64,000 bases of DNA, taken from Sphingobacterium sp. JB170 (GTDB lineage: Bacteria > Bacteroidota > Bacteroidia > Sphingobacteriales > Sphingobacteriaceae). The translations under genes were made by a program, and so were the position numbers. The notes under the pieces are model-generated. The model was not told where the DNA came from and did no database searches. It saw only the letters and a program-made list of their open reading frames with translations. Below, piece after piece: positions 1-9,743 of this stretch (within the stretch, counting starts at the first letter, position 1; each line of letters begins with the position of its first letter). The stretch spans positions 62,001 to 126,000 of the forward strand of contig NZ_FUKU01000027.1 of NCBI RefSeq assembly GCF_900163865.1, read 5' to 3'.

Positions 1-597
1 GGAACCAATATCAAAGATGTTGCGACACCGGCGGCTTGGAAGCGCGATCGCAAGCGTGTATTAGATTTTTATAACCAGCGACGCAAGCAATGTATTGCGG
101 CTAACCCAAATGCCGCACACTTAGCGATAAAAAAGCTCGAAGAATACTTTGACACGTATGTGATTACGCAAAATATTGATGACTTACATGAACGTGCAGG
201 TAGCGAGAATATCATTCACCTGCATGGCGAAATCTGTAAAGCCCAATCTTCGTTAAATCCTAAATTTGTATACACGATGCAAGTAGCAGAAATCAATCTT
301 GGGGATACGTGTGAACTGGGGTCCCAATTGCGCCCACATGTAGTTTGGTTCGGAGAGGAGGTTCCGAATCTCAAAAAAGCCGAAGAGTTAACCAACCAAG
401 CTGACGTTTTTATTGTCGTGGGAACATCATTACAAGTGTATCCAGCAGCAAATTTATTAAATCAAACCAAAGCCGGATGCGAGGTTTACTTAATCGATCC
501 AAATGCCGAGGAGATGAATGTTGGATGGCAAATTAAGCGTTATTCGATGAGCGCAACAGTAGGTGTACCCAAACTGGTTGACGAATTAACCAAATAA
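1..597 (+). CDS. Sir2-family NAD-dependent protein deacylase (5' end missing)
   Basis: The reading frame is open from base 1, so the N-terminus, including the first Rossmann glycine motif, lies outside the window; 198 codons are present. Sirtuin hallmarks are visible: TQNID followed by DLHERAG, the catalytic-His segment HLHGE, LRPHVVWFGE, and the NAD-binding VGTSLQVYPAANL. The enzyme would remove acyl groups from lysines using NAD. The zinc-ribbon region of classical sirtuins carries two CxxC pairs, but here only single cysteines remain (HLHGEICKAQS and GDTCELGS), a form I associate with Bacteroidota CobB-like proteins. A weak imperfect hairpin follows at about 711-739. The family call is secure; substrate is unknown. 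Confidence 0.9.
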   Translation, partial: GTNIKDVATPAAWKRDRKRVLDFYNQRRKQCIAANPNAAHLAIKKLEEYFDTYVITQNIDDLHERAGSENIIHLHGEICKAQSSLNPKFVYTMQVAEINLGDTCELGSQLRPHVVWFGEEVPNLKKAEELTNQADVFIVVGTSLQVYPAANLLNQTKAGCEVYLIDPNAEEMNVGWQIKRYSMSATVGVPKLVDELTK

Positions 598-784
598 AAT
601 TCGTTACATAAACTTAATCATCTTTAATTCATGTGTTTACAATGGTTACCTAAGTAATTAAGTAAGGTATTCTGTTGTTAAAATGCAGCTTATAAAACAA
701 TTCTGCCAAATAATATTCTGAATTTCGGAATGTTATTAAATAACACATTGTCAATAAGTGAATTATATTAATCAAATAAACACA

Positions 785-1030
785 TTAATCATATCTTTCA
801 TATGCCAAAATGAACGATCTACGCATAACTTTAAACGCTTCGAGCACGTCACTTATAAACGCATCGTCAATTAATTCGAACACGCCGTTGACACCGCCAA
901 CAACGTCTGTTTCGGCAATCTTATAGGACTGTTCAAGTGTGGCTTGTTCAAATTTTATAATGAATTTTTGGTTCATCGCAAAAATTGAAATCTTACAATC
1001 TGGATGGGGGAGTTCCGCTACTATTCGCAT
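785..1030 (-). CDS. small conserved hypothetical protein (81 aa)
   Basis: This 81-residue protein begins MRIVAELPHPDCKISIF. I chose the ATG at 1030 because the upstream in-frame codon at 1054 is TTG and lies inside the terminator stem region of gdhA. It is acidic to neutral, has no signal peptide or membrane segment, and ends VMRRSFILAYERYD. It resembles small uncharacterised proteins of Sphingobacteriaceae, but I do not recognise a functional domain. It lies downstream of gdhA on the same strand but is separated from it by a terminator hairpin, so it is probably transcribed separately or by read-through. Confidence 0.6.
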   Translation of the reverse strand: MRIVAELPHPDCKISIFAMNQKFIIKFEQATLEQSYKIAETDVVGGVNGVFELIDDAFISDVLEAFKVMRRSFILAYERYD

Positions 1031-1044
1031 GATCGATAAAAGTT

Positions 1045-1078
1045 TAAAAAACAAAAGCTGCCATTGCTGACAGCTTTT
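1045..1078 (-). terminator. intrinsic terminator of gdhA
   Basis: AAAAGCTG at 1053-1060 pairs with CAGCTTTT at 1071-1078 around a short loop. On the minus strand the stem is followed by a T-rich tract (complement of 1045-1052). It lies just past the gdhA stop codon at 1101. Confidence 0.75.
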
Positions 1079-1100
1079 CGAAAGTACATTTAAATTCTGA

Positions 1101-2755
<1,655 letters not shown>

Positions 2756-4705
2756 ATGAAAAAACGTCCTTTAATTCTCTTTATTATCAGCTTTTTGCTA
2801 GTATTATGTAGCACGCAAATTTATGCGCAAAACAGTCGTTATCAATGGTTGCAAGAATTAGAGAATCTCGTCCGCGCGGACCAATTACCGACATATCGGC
2901 CAAACCAATTGATCGAGCAAATTTCGAGTTACGATCGCACAGGGAAAAATGACGATGGTTTTGACGGCACATACTCGTATATCAGGAAAGAAGGTATGCA
3001 TTTAGTAATTGCGGACCTGAAAGGTCCCGGCGTAATCAACAGAATATGGACTCCGACTCCAAATGATGATACTTTAGCATTTTACTTTGACGGCGAAAAG
3101 CGTGCACGATTAAGAATTCGTTTTTCCGATTTATTTTCCGGAAAGGTTTTTCCTTTTCTTAAAGGGATCTCTGGGAATGAAATAGGAGGTTTCTATACCT
3201 ACATGCCAATTCCCTATAAAAAGTCTCTTAAAATAGTCCTAGAAGGCGACGAGATACTATTTCAGCAAGTTCAATATAGGAACTTACCGAATAAGGAAGT
3301 GTCATCATGGACAGGTGAATTTTCCCAAGACGAGAAAGGTAAGATTAAGCAAATTGCACAACAGTACGCGGAACTGGTACCATCGGTAGAACCTTTCGCA
3401 CAAGGGCGATCTTCTAACATTCAAATTACGGAAAAGACTTTCGTTCTTGAGCCCGGAAATGAGGAAGGAATATTTGATGTACAAAACGGAGGAAGGATTG
3501 TAGGGATCGAGATTGACGGAGGGACAGCATTCGAAGGTTTGCAAAAAGATGTCCTACTATCAGCCATTTGGGATGAGGAAAATATCGAAGCCATATACGC
3601 ACCTTTGTCCGATTTTTTCGGTTATGCATATGGAAAAAAGGCGATGCGCAGTCTGTTGTTAGGCACTAGAAATCAACTGAATTACAGTTACTTACCGATG
3701 CCCTTTGACAGGTCAGCAGAACTTAAGCTTATTTACAAAAAACGCTCACAAACATCACAATCACCTATTTCATTAGAAGTTAAAGTTTATCACACACCTG
3801 TTGCACGTATACCAAAATCAGAAGGTAAATTTTACGCTGTTTGGCGTAGAGAAATTCCTGAAACGGGTAAAAATTACCAATTTTTGAAATTGAACGGCAA
3901 GGGGCATTATGTGGGGACCTTACAATGGGCGCAAGGGTTACGCCCCGGGATGACACTATTTTTCGAAGGCGATGACAGAACTATAATCGATGGAGAGCAG
4001 CGGCTTCACGGCACAGGATCCGAAGATTACTACAATGGCGGCTGGTATGCCTTATTAGACCGCTGGGATCGCGGCATTAGCCTCCCAATTCACGGATCGC
4101 TCGACTACAGCTTACCAATGGCTAGAACAGGCGGATATCGGTTGTTCATGACTGATAAAATGCCTTTTGAAAAAGAAATTGACCACTCAATGGAACATGG
4201 TCCAGAAGGAAACGAGTTTCCAGTCGACTACACCTCTATAGCGATGTTCTATGGTGCCCAGGCTCTAACAAGCAGACAAGAGCCAACCGATGAGCTACGC
4301 GAGGTATATATACCGACTTTGCACGAATACTTTCCGCAACTCATGGAAATTACGCTTGGTAGCGGGGCAGAAGTGAAGCAGGGGCGTGGGTTACAAATAA
4401 TATCCGACGGACACCATACAGTGCGCATAGCATTAAGTGATATCCCAGAGGGCACCTATAAACTATCGCTTTCGTATCTAGAAAATAAAAATGGTGCCGA
4501 ATTTGCGGTCTGGCAACGCCAGAAAGAGATTTCAAACTGGAGATCATCAAAATCAGATCACGAAAACAAAGTAGAGAAAAAAGAAGTGGGCTCCGTTCAA
4601 ATCACTAATCAAACAAACTCGATCACAATTCATGTACGTAAACAAGGAGAGGAGAAGGGGGTTTTTGAACTCGATAGAATATTTTTAGAAAAGATTGATC
4701 AATAG
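2756..4705 (+). CDS. secreted DUF2961 / glycoside hydrolase family 172 protein
   Basis: The protein starts at MKKRPLILF with a clear signal peptide (hydrophobic core then QIYAQ); the in-frame ATG 63 bp upstream would put a basic non-signal tail before it, so I prefer 2756. The mature part (about 625 residues) has the DUF2961 features: RTGKNDDGFDGTYSYI, DLKGPGVINRIWTPTP, and the acidic GSEDYYNGGWYAL cluster near residue 440. Characterised family members (GH172) act on difructose dianhydride or D-arabinofuranose linkages. A C-terminal beta-rich portion (from about residue 545) looks like an accessory carbohydrate-binding region. It stands alone, so its substrate cannot be inferred from neighbours. 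Confidence 0.85.
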   Translation: MKKRPLILFIISFLLVLCSTQIYAQNSRYQWLQELENLVRADQLPTYRPNQLIEQISSYDRTGKNDDGFDGTYSYIRKEGMHLVIADLKGPGVINRIWTPTPNDDTLAFYFDGEKRARLRIRFSDLFSGKVFPFLKGISGNEIGGFYTYMPIPYKKSLKIVLEGDEILFQQVQYRNLPNKEVSSWTGEFSQDEKGKIKQIAQQYAELVPSVEPFAQGRSSNIQITEKTFVLEPGNEEGIFDVQNGGRIVGIEIDGGTAFEGLQKDVLLSAIWDEENIEAIYAPLSDFFGYAYGKKAMRSLLLGTRNQLNYSYLPMPFDRSAELKLIYKKRSQTSQSPISLEVKVYHTPVARIPKSEGKFYAVWRREIPETGKNYQFLKLNGKGHYVGTLQWAQGLRPGMTLFFEGDDRTIIDGEQRLHGTGSEDYYNGGWYALLDRWDRGISLPIHGSLDYSLPMARTGGYRLFMTDKMPFEKEIDHSMEHGPEGNEFPVDYTSIAMFYGAQALTSRQEPTDELREVYIPTLHEYFPQLMEITLGSGAEVKQGRGLQIISDGHHTVRIALSDIPEGTYKLSLSYLENKNGAEFAVWQRQKEISNWRSSKSDHENKVEKKEVGSVQITNQTNSITIHVRKQGEEKGVFELDRIFLEKIDQ

Positions 4706-4772
4706 AAAATTACCGGCATTACGTATAATTCCGTCGCCAACTATTATCAGTAATGCGGCGTATACATTTATG

Positions 4773-5225
4773 CTAAGTACGTACCAACCAAATACTTTCC
4801 TTGCCATCTAAGGCTTCATTAGGCGTTGAGTTTACGTTTAATATATCCGTTTCATGCCCATCCAGATGCCAATTTAAGTCTTCATTAGCCACATTTTTCA
4901 TTTGAAAAATTGCGTCTGGATCTTTATAACTTAAGTCGCTTTTTAACAAATTTGTCTTTTTTTCTAGAAACAATTGCTCCGCGTCTTCTTTACTAATCTG
5001 TATCAGACTACTCGCTATACTATCAAAATGTGTCATTTCGTGCCCCAGCTGATTAGGATATCGTTCAGCTAGATAACTAACATACAGATCGCGATCACCA
5101 GTCCGAAGCGCTTCATTTTTGTAAGCTAGCCGTTCTGGATTAAGTTCAAAATTAAAATCTTCAGGATTCTCTTTAAACTCGAATTGTTTATCAAGTTGTG
5201 CGAGTCGTTGTTCGAGTGTAGTCAT
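4773..5225 (-). CDS. hypothetical protein (150 aa)
   Basis: A 150-residue acidic soluble protein beginning MTTLEQRLAQLDKQFEF, predicted mainly helical, with no signal peptide, membrane segment or metal motif. It contains HEMTHFDSIASSLIQ, whose HExxH-like spacing is imperfect, so I do not call it a protease. It is convergent with the GH172 gene and lies downstream of the cysN terminator on the same strand, so it should have its own promoter. I do not recognise the family. Confidence 0.6.
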   Translation of the reverse strand: MTTLEQRLAQLDKQFEFKENPEDFNFELNPERLAYKNEALRTGDRDLYVSYLAERYPNQLGHEMTHFDSIASSLIQISKEDAEQLFLEKKTNLLKSDLSYKDPDAIFQMKNVANEDLNWHLDGHETDILNVNSTPNEALDGKESIWLVRT

Positions 5226-5433
5226 AAATATTCCATTTGTTTATCATTAAACGTTTGAGTGGCTTAAATGTTGTAAAATTATATAAACTTGCCAATAAGC
5301 ATTTGATTTACAACCGAATAACACATTATACAACCTCCCCAATTCATCTATACAACTTGTCTTATAATTTATATTATGTTAAATAGAATATTGTGAACTT
5401 CATGCCTACTACATTTCACTAGTAATGCCAAGA

Positions 5434-5484
5434 CAATAAAAAATGCCTAACAAGCGCTGTTTATTATACAGCTTCGTTAGGCAT
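5434..5484 (-). terminator. strong intrinsic terminator of the sulfate assimilation operon
   Basis: ATGCCTAAC at 5443-5451 pairs with GTTAGGCAT at 5476-5484, and the inner parts (AGC.CTGT / ACAGCT) extend the stem. On the minus strand the stem is followed by a run of T residues (complement of 5434-5442). It lies 28 bp past the cysN stop. Confidence 0.9.
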
Positions 5485-5511
5485 CTATTAAAAAATATTC
5501 GTCTGAGCTGG

Positions 5512-6756
5512 CTACGCCACGTTGTCGATCATAATTGCGCCAACGGTAATATTGGTACGGGGATCAATAATAATCGCCCGAGAGTTTTCTGCATTATCAT
5601 GCTGCTTATCGAACACCACCTCACCAGCTGCTTTAATACTTACTTTCCCAATGTCGTTTAATTTTATCTCGCCATCATACATCTTCTCTTGCGTATTAAC
5701 ATCTACTTTAAAAAGAATATCAACGATCTTAATCTTGGTCACCGCGCTGTGGTTTTGCAACAGGTATACAGTAGACAGATCTAGGGGCTTATTATCGAAC
5801 CAACAAATATTGGCTTCAAAATTACGTTCCGCTAGCGCAGGTCGATCTGCTGCTACAATAGTATCACCTCGAGAAACGTCGACGTCATCACTTAGGTGAA
5901 TGATCACAGATTGGCCATCGTGAGCCTGGTCTAACGATTTTTCAGCAAACTCAATTTCCTTTACAACGCTTTGAACACCACTTGGTAATATAACGACCTT
6001 CTCACCAATAGATAACCCCTCTCCTATGACGCGACCGGCATAACCCCTATAATCGTGTAGTTCATCCGTTTGTGGACGTACAACCCACTGTACCGGAAAT
6101 CTCCATGCGCGCTTTGTATTACCTTGTATTTCAATAGTTTCTAGGTAATCTAAGAGATTGTTTCCTTCATACCAACTCATTTTTTCTGAGTCATGTACAA
6201 TATTATCACCTTTAAGCGCAGAAACGGGAATAAAATCTACATCTTTTAATCCCAAATTTTCCGCTAACGCGAGATAATCTGTTTTAATATTTTCATAAAC
6301 GGCTTGTTCATAGTCAACCATATCCATCTTATTGACGCAGACAAGCACCTTTTTCAAGTCAAGAAGTTTCGCTAAAAACGAATGTCTTTTTGTTTGCTCG
6401 ATCACACCTTTACGTGCGTCAATTAGTATAATGATAAGTTCAGAATTAGATGCTCCGGTTATCATATTACGGGTGTATTGGATATGACCCGGTGCATCTG
6501 CAATAATAAATTTTCTTCGTTCAGTCTGAAAGTATTTATAGGCGATGTCAATGGTGATTCCTTGTTCGCGTTCGGCTTTCAAACCGTCCGTTAAAATGGC
6601 CAAATCAACTGTACCGTCGTTATTTTTTCTGTTTGCCTTTTTTATAGCATCAAGTTGATCATCCAAAATGGAATTGGTATCATATAGTAAACGGCCTATT
6701 AACGTACTTTTCCCATCGTCGACAGAACCCGCTGTTATAAACTTTAATATATTCAT
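5512..6756 (-). CDS. cysN: sulfate adenylyltransferase subunit 1 (GTPase subunit)
   Basis: A 414-residue translation-factor-like GTPase that powers ATP sulfurylase: CysD makes adenosine phosphosulfate from ATP and sulfate while CysN hydrolyses GTP. The P-loop GSVDDGKST is at residues 10-18, the switch II motif DAPGH near residue 92, and the guanine-specificity motif NKMD near residue 146; two beta-barrel domains follow. There is no C-terminal APS kinase (CysC) fusion. That fits the operon, whose reductase CysH carries iron-sulfur cysteines and could use APS directly. It is the last gene of the operon, 34 bp after cysD. Confidence 0.96.
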   Translation of the reverse strand: MNILKFITAGSVDDGKSTLIGRLLYDTNSILDDQLDAIKKANRKNNDGTVDLAILTDGLKAEREQGITIDIAYKYFQTERRKFIIADAPGHIQYTRNMITGASNSELIIILIDARKGVIEQTKRHSFLAKLLDLKKVLVCVNKMDMVDYEQAVYENIKTDYLALAENLGLKDVDFIPVSALKGDNIVHDSEKMSWYEGNNLLDYLETIEIQGNTKRAWRFPVQWVVRPQTDELHDYRGYAGRVIGEGLSIGEKVVILPSGVQSVVKEIEFAEKSLDQAHDGQSVIIHLSDDVDVSRGDTIVAADRPALAERNFEANICWFDNKPLDLSTVYLLQNHSAVTKIKIVDILFKVDVNTQEKMYDGEIKLNDIGKVSIKAAGEVVFDKQHDNAENSRAIIIDPRTNITVGAIMIDNVA

Positions 6757-6790
6757 CTTCTGTTATTTCGTTTTTATGGTTCACTATTTT

Positions 6791-7681
6791 CTAAAAGTAT
6801 CCCTGCTTTTTACGGTCTTCCATCGCCGCTTCTGATACTTTATCATCCATGCGCGCACCTCGTTCACTTACTGTGGACGCTTTAATTTCTTCGATGATAT
6901 CGTCTAGTTCTGTCGCTATCGAATCTACGGCCGCGGTGCACGTCATATCACCAACAGTACGGAACCGCACAGATTTATTTTCAAGCACATCGTCAGCATC
7001 GATCTTTAATGCAGGATCTGAAGCCATCCACTGACCGTTCCTTAATACAACATCTCTATGATGACTAAAATAGATACTAGGCAGCGCAATATTCTCACGT
7101 TTGATGTAATTCCAGACGTCAAGTTCCGTCCAGTTTGAGATCGGGAAAACACGTACATTTTCGCCTTTACCAATTTTTCCGTTAAATATACTCCACAATT
7201 CGGGGCGCTGACGTTTAGGGTCCCATTGGCCAAATTCATCACGAACCGAAAAAATACGTTCTTTTGCACGTGCTTTTTCTTCGTCGCGACGTGCACCTCC
7301 GATACATGCATCAAATCCATTCTTTTCAATCGTTTCTAGCAATGTAACGGTTTGTAGAGAATTTCTACTTGCATTTTTCCCTTTTTGCTCAACTGCTTTT
7401 CCTTCGTCGATACTCTGTTGTACTGAACCTACTATTAACTGTTCACCTATCTCCTTGACAAGTTGATCTCTAAACGCGATAGTTTCGGGGAAGTTGTGAC
7501 CAGTATCAATGTGAACCAAAGGAAAAGGGAATTTTCCTGGACGAAATGCTTTCATAGCTAGATGTACTAGTGTAATCGAGTCTTTACCTCCAGAAAACAA
7601 AAGGGCTGGTTTTTCAAACTGTCCTGCAACCTCCCTTAAGATATATATCGCTTCTGCTTCTAAATGATCTAAATAATCCAT
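6791..7681 (-). CDS. cysD: sulfate adenylyltransferase subunit 2
   Basis: This 296-residue catalytic subunit of ATP sulfurylase has the PP-loop SGGKDS at residues 30-35, followed by HIDTGHNFPETIAFRD and GGARRDEEKARAKER, all characteristic of CysD. It ends DRKKQGYF, the usual C-terminus of the family. It forms the CysDN heterodimer with the next gene. The start ATG at 7681 is 7 bp past the cysH stop codon, indicating tight co-transcription and probably translational coupling. Confidence 0.97.
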   Translation of the reverse strand: MDYLDHLEAEAIYILREVAGQFEKPALLFSGGKDSITLVHLAMKAFRPGKFPFPLVHIDTGHNFPETIAFRDQLVKEIGEQLIVGSVQQSIDEGKAVEQKGKNASRNSLQTVTLLETIEKNGFDACIGGARRDEEKARAKERIFSVRDEFGQWDPKRQRPELWSIFNGKIGKGENVRVFPISNWTELDVWNYIKRENIALPSIYFSHHRDVVLRNGQWMASDPALKIDADDVLENKSVRFRTVGDMTCTAAVDSIATELDDIIEEIKASTVSERGARMDDKVSEAAMEDRKKQGYF

Positions 7682-7688
7682 TCTCTAT

Positions 7689-8387
7689 TTATTTCGTTGT
7701 AATATGTAATCCACATTCTTTTTTACTCTTATCTTCCCACCACCATCTTCCTGAGCGGAAATCTTCACCGGGCTGAACCGCCCGTGTACATGGTTGGCAC
7801 CCAATACTTGGAAACCCTTTATCGTGTAACGGATTGTAAGGGATCCCGTTGGAATTCAAAAAAACGTCCACTTCTGGTAAAGTCCAATTAAAAATTGGAT
7901 GAATTTTAATAATATTGTTGACTTCGTCCCACTCCACCGCTTCCATATCTTCGCGGTTCGCAGATTGATCGGCTCGAATTCCAGTAATCCATACTTTGAA
8001 CCCCTTTATCGCACGATGTAACGGTTCTATTTTACGTATATAGCAACACTCCTTTCGGTTGTCGATCGATTCGTAGAAACTGGAAGGCCCCTTTTTATTT
8101 ACCATCTCTTCCACGGCAGTCGTATTTGGATAATATGCCCGAATAGGAAGCTTATATTTTTCCAGCGTTCGGTTCCAAACGTAATATGTCTCCGGAAAAA
8201 GACGGCCTGTTTCCAACGTGAATATCGATGCTTTGCTGCCAGCCTGGGCAAGCAGATGTGTTACCACCTGATCTTCGATACCGAACGAAGTAGAAAAAAC
8301 TGCTTCGGTGCCGAATTTATCTTCGATATACCGAATAATATCAATGGCGTCTAAGCCTGCTATATCTTTTTTAATCTGCGTTATCAT
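7689..8387 (-). CDS. cysH: iron-sulfur APS/PAPS reductase
   Basis: A thioredoxin-dependent reductase that converts activated sulfate to sulfite. I place the start at the ATG at 8387 (MITQIKKDIAGLD), which overlaps the previous gene by 17 bp; an upstream in-frame ATG at 8423 would overlap it by 53 bp. The protein has the PP-loop-type FSTSFGIEDQV, the adjacent cysteine pair KECCYIRK and the downstream CQPC in PSIGCQPCTRAV. These four cysteines bind the 4Fe-4S cluster in assimilatory APS reductases. The C-terminal KECGLH is the reductant-interacting cysteine motif. The iron-sulfur form together with the absence of cysC suggests APS as substrate; this is inference. Confidence 0.93.
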   Translation of the reverse strand: MITQIKKDIAGLDAIDIIRYIEDKFGTEAVFSTSFGIEDQVVTHLLAQAGSKASIFTLETGRLFPETYYVWNRTLEKYKLPIRAYYPNTTAVEEMVNKKGPSSFYESIDNRKECCYIRKIEPLHRAIKGFKVWITGIRADQSANREDMEAVEWDEVNNIIKIHPIFNWTLPEVDVFLNSNGIPYNPLHDKGFPSIGCQPCTRAVQPGEDFRSGRWWWEDKSKKECGLHITTK

Positions 8388-8964
8388 ATGAATTACTAGA
8401 TAAGACGTCTTTTGTATGTTCATTCAATGCCCGAACTTTTTGCTGAAAATCACCTTTTAATTGATTTCGTAAAGCTCCCATCAGTTCGAGCGTTTCATCG
8501 ATTTCTTCGGGTAGAAGTTCATTTAAAAATTCCTTTATTCTTTTCGCTATTGTAGGTGATTTTCCATTTGTTGAAATACCAATTCGTAAATTCCCTTTCG
8601 ACACGACCGATCCCAAATAAAAATCACATAAACTAGGTTTGTCCGCAACATTCAACAGTACATTCTTATCCCTCGTTAATTGACGAATCTGCTCATTTAA
8701 TTCTGCATTATTTGTCGCTAAGAACACTAAGTCAACTCCTTCTAGGTCATTTTCTTTAAATGCTCGCGCGGAAATTGTTACCCGCATATTCTCAGCTACC
8801 AGTTTGGGAATTTCTTCGTTGAGGTGTTGGGCTACAATATGAACTTGTGCGCCTGGTGAATTTAAAAGGATCGCCTGTATCTTCTCCAGTCCGACAGCTC
8901 CCCCACCTACGACAAGTACTCGTATACTATCGAGTTTTACGTAAATTGGAAACAGTTCATTCAT
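8371..8964 (-). CDS. precorrin-2 dehydrogenase / sirohydrochlorin ferrochelatase (Met8/CysG N-domain type)
   Basis: A 197-residue protein with the Rossmann motif LVVGGGAVGLEKIQAIL near the N-terminus and NVADKPSLCDFYLGSVV, both characteristic of the NAD-binding domain of siroheme synthases. It oxidises precorrin-2 and inserts iron to give siroheme, the cofactor of the sulfite reductase encoded two genes upstream. Its start overlaps the cobA stop by one base (TAATG arrangement), implying translational coupling. It supplies the half of CysG that the separate cobA gene lacks. Confidence 0.93.
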   Translation of the reverse strand: MNELFPIYVKLDSIRVLVVGGGAVGLEKIQAILLNSPGAQVHIVAQHLNEEIPKLVAENMRVTISARAFKENDLEGVDLVFLATNNAELNEQIRQLTRDKNVLLNVADKPSLCDFYLGSVVSKGNLRIGISTNGKSPTIAKRIKEFLNELLPEEIDETLELMGALRNQLKGDFQQKVRALNEHTKDVLSSNSYDNAD

Positions 8965-9728
8965 TATACCGCCAGTGATTGTATTTTTTCTTTAACTATC
9001 TTGAACGCGAGGTGTTTTGAAACCACTTCTCCTAAAACAATAATTGCGGGTACGCCGATAGTCTTTTTGTTCGACTCTTCAATAATCGTATCAATAGTAC
9101 CGAGTGCTACGCGCTCATTTGGTAATGAACCATTTTGAATCAGTGCGATCGGCAAGTCATTTCGACCATTCTCTTTGTAAAGCGAGATAATTTGATCGAG
9201 TTTTGCATGCCCCATTAAAACGACAACGGTAGCCTTTGTGTTCACAGCGGTGTATAAGTCATCAGACAGTCGTCCGTCTGAGGTCGCTCCAGTAATCACC
9301 CAAAAGCTTTCACTAACTCCTCTGTACGTTAAAGGTATTTGTTGTAATCCGGTTAAGCCAGTGGAAGATGAAATTCCAGGAACCACCGCCGTAGGAATGT
9401 TAAATCGGCGAACATAATCGAGTTCTTCTCCTCCGCGACCAAATACAAAAGGATCCCCGCCTTTTAAACGAACGACGTGACCGTGTGTGAGTGCGTAATC
9501 GACAAGCAATTTGTTAATATAATCCTGCGAAGTAGATATGCGCTCTGCGCGTTTTCCTACGTAGATTTTTGTACATGAAGGTTTCGCATATGCTAATACT
9601 TCTTGGTTAACTAATGCGTCATATAAAATTACATCAGCATCCTGTATCGCTTTGATACCTTTTAAAGTAATTAGATCGGGATCACCAGGCCCCGCACCCA
9701 CAAGTGTAATAAATGGTTTACTTTGCAT
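8964..9728 (-). CDS. cobA: uroporphyrinogen-III C-methyltransferase
   Basis: This 254-residue SAM-dependent methyltransferase makes precorrin-2 from uroporphyrinogen III. Diagnostic segments are LVGAGPGDPDLITLKG at the N-terminus, DVILYDALV, RLKGGDPFVFGRGGEE and VVPGISS. It stands alone rather than fused to the dehydrogenase domain, which is encoded by the overlapping downstream gene. Its position between sulfite reductase and the ferrochelatase gene ties it to siroheme rather than cobalamin synthesis. Confidence 0.96.
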   Translation of the reverse strand: MQSKPFITLVGAGPGDPDLITLKGIKAIQDADVILYDALVNQEVLAYAKPSCTKIYVGKRAERISTSQDYINKLLVDYALTHGHVVRLKGGDPFVFGRGGEELDYVRRFNIPTAVVPGISSSTGLTGLQQIPLTYRGVSESFWVITGATSDGRLSDDLYTAVNTKATVVVLMGHAKLDQIISLYKENGRNDLPIALIQNGSLPNERVALGTIDTIIEESNKKTIGVPAIIVLGEVVSKHLAFKIVKEKIQSLAV

Positions 9729-9743
9729 CTCTTCTCTTTCTCT

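Noticed and set aside
5031..5046. HEMTHF in the 150-residue unknown as a zinc-protease motif
   Set aside because: The spacing is HExxHF within a short helical protein without the other family features, so a protease call is not supported.
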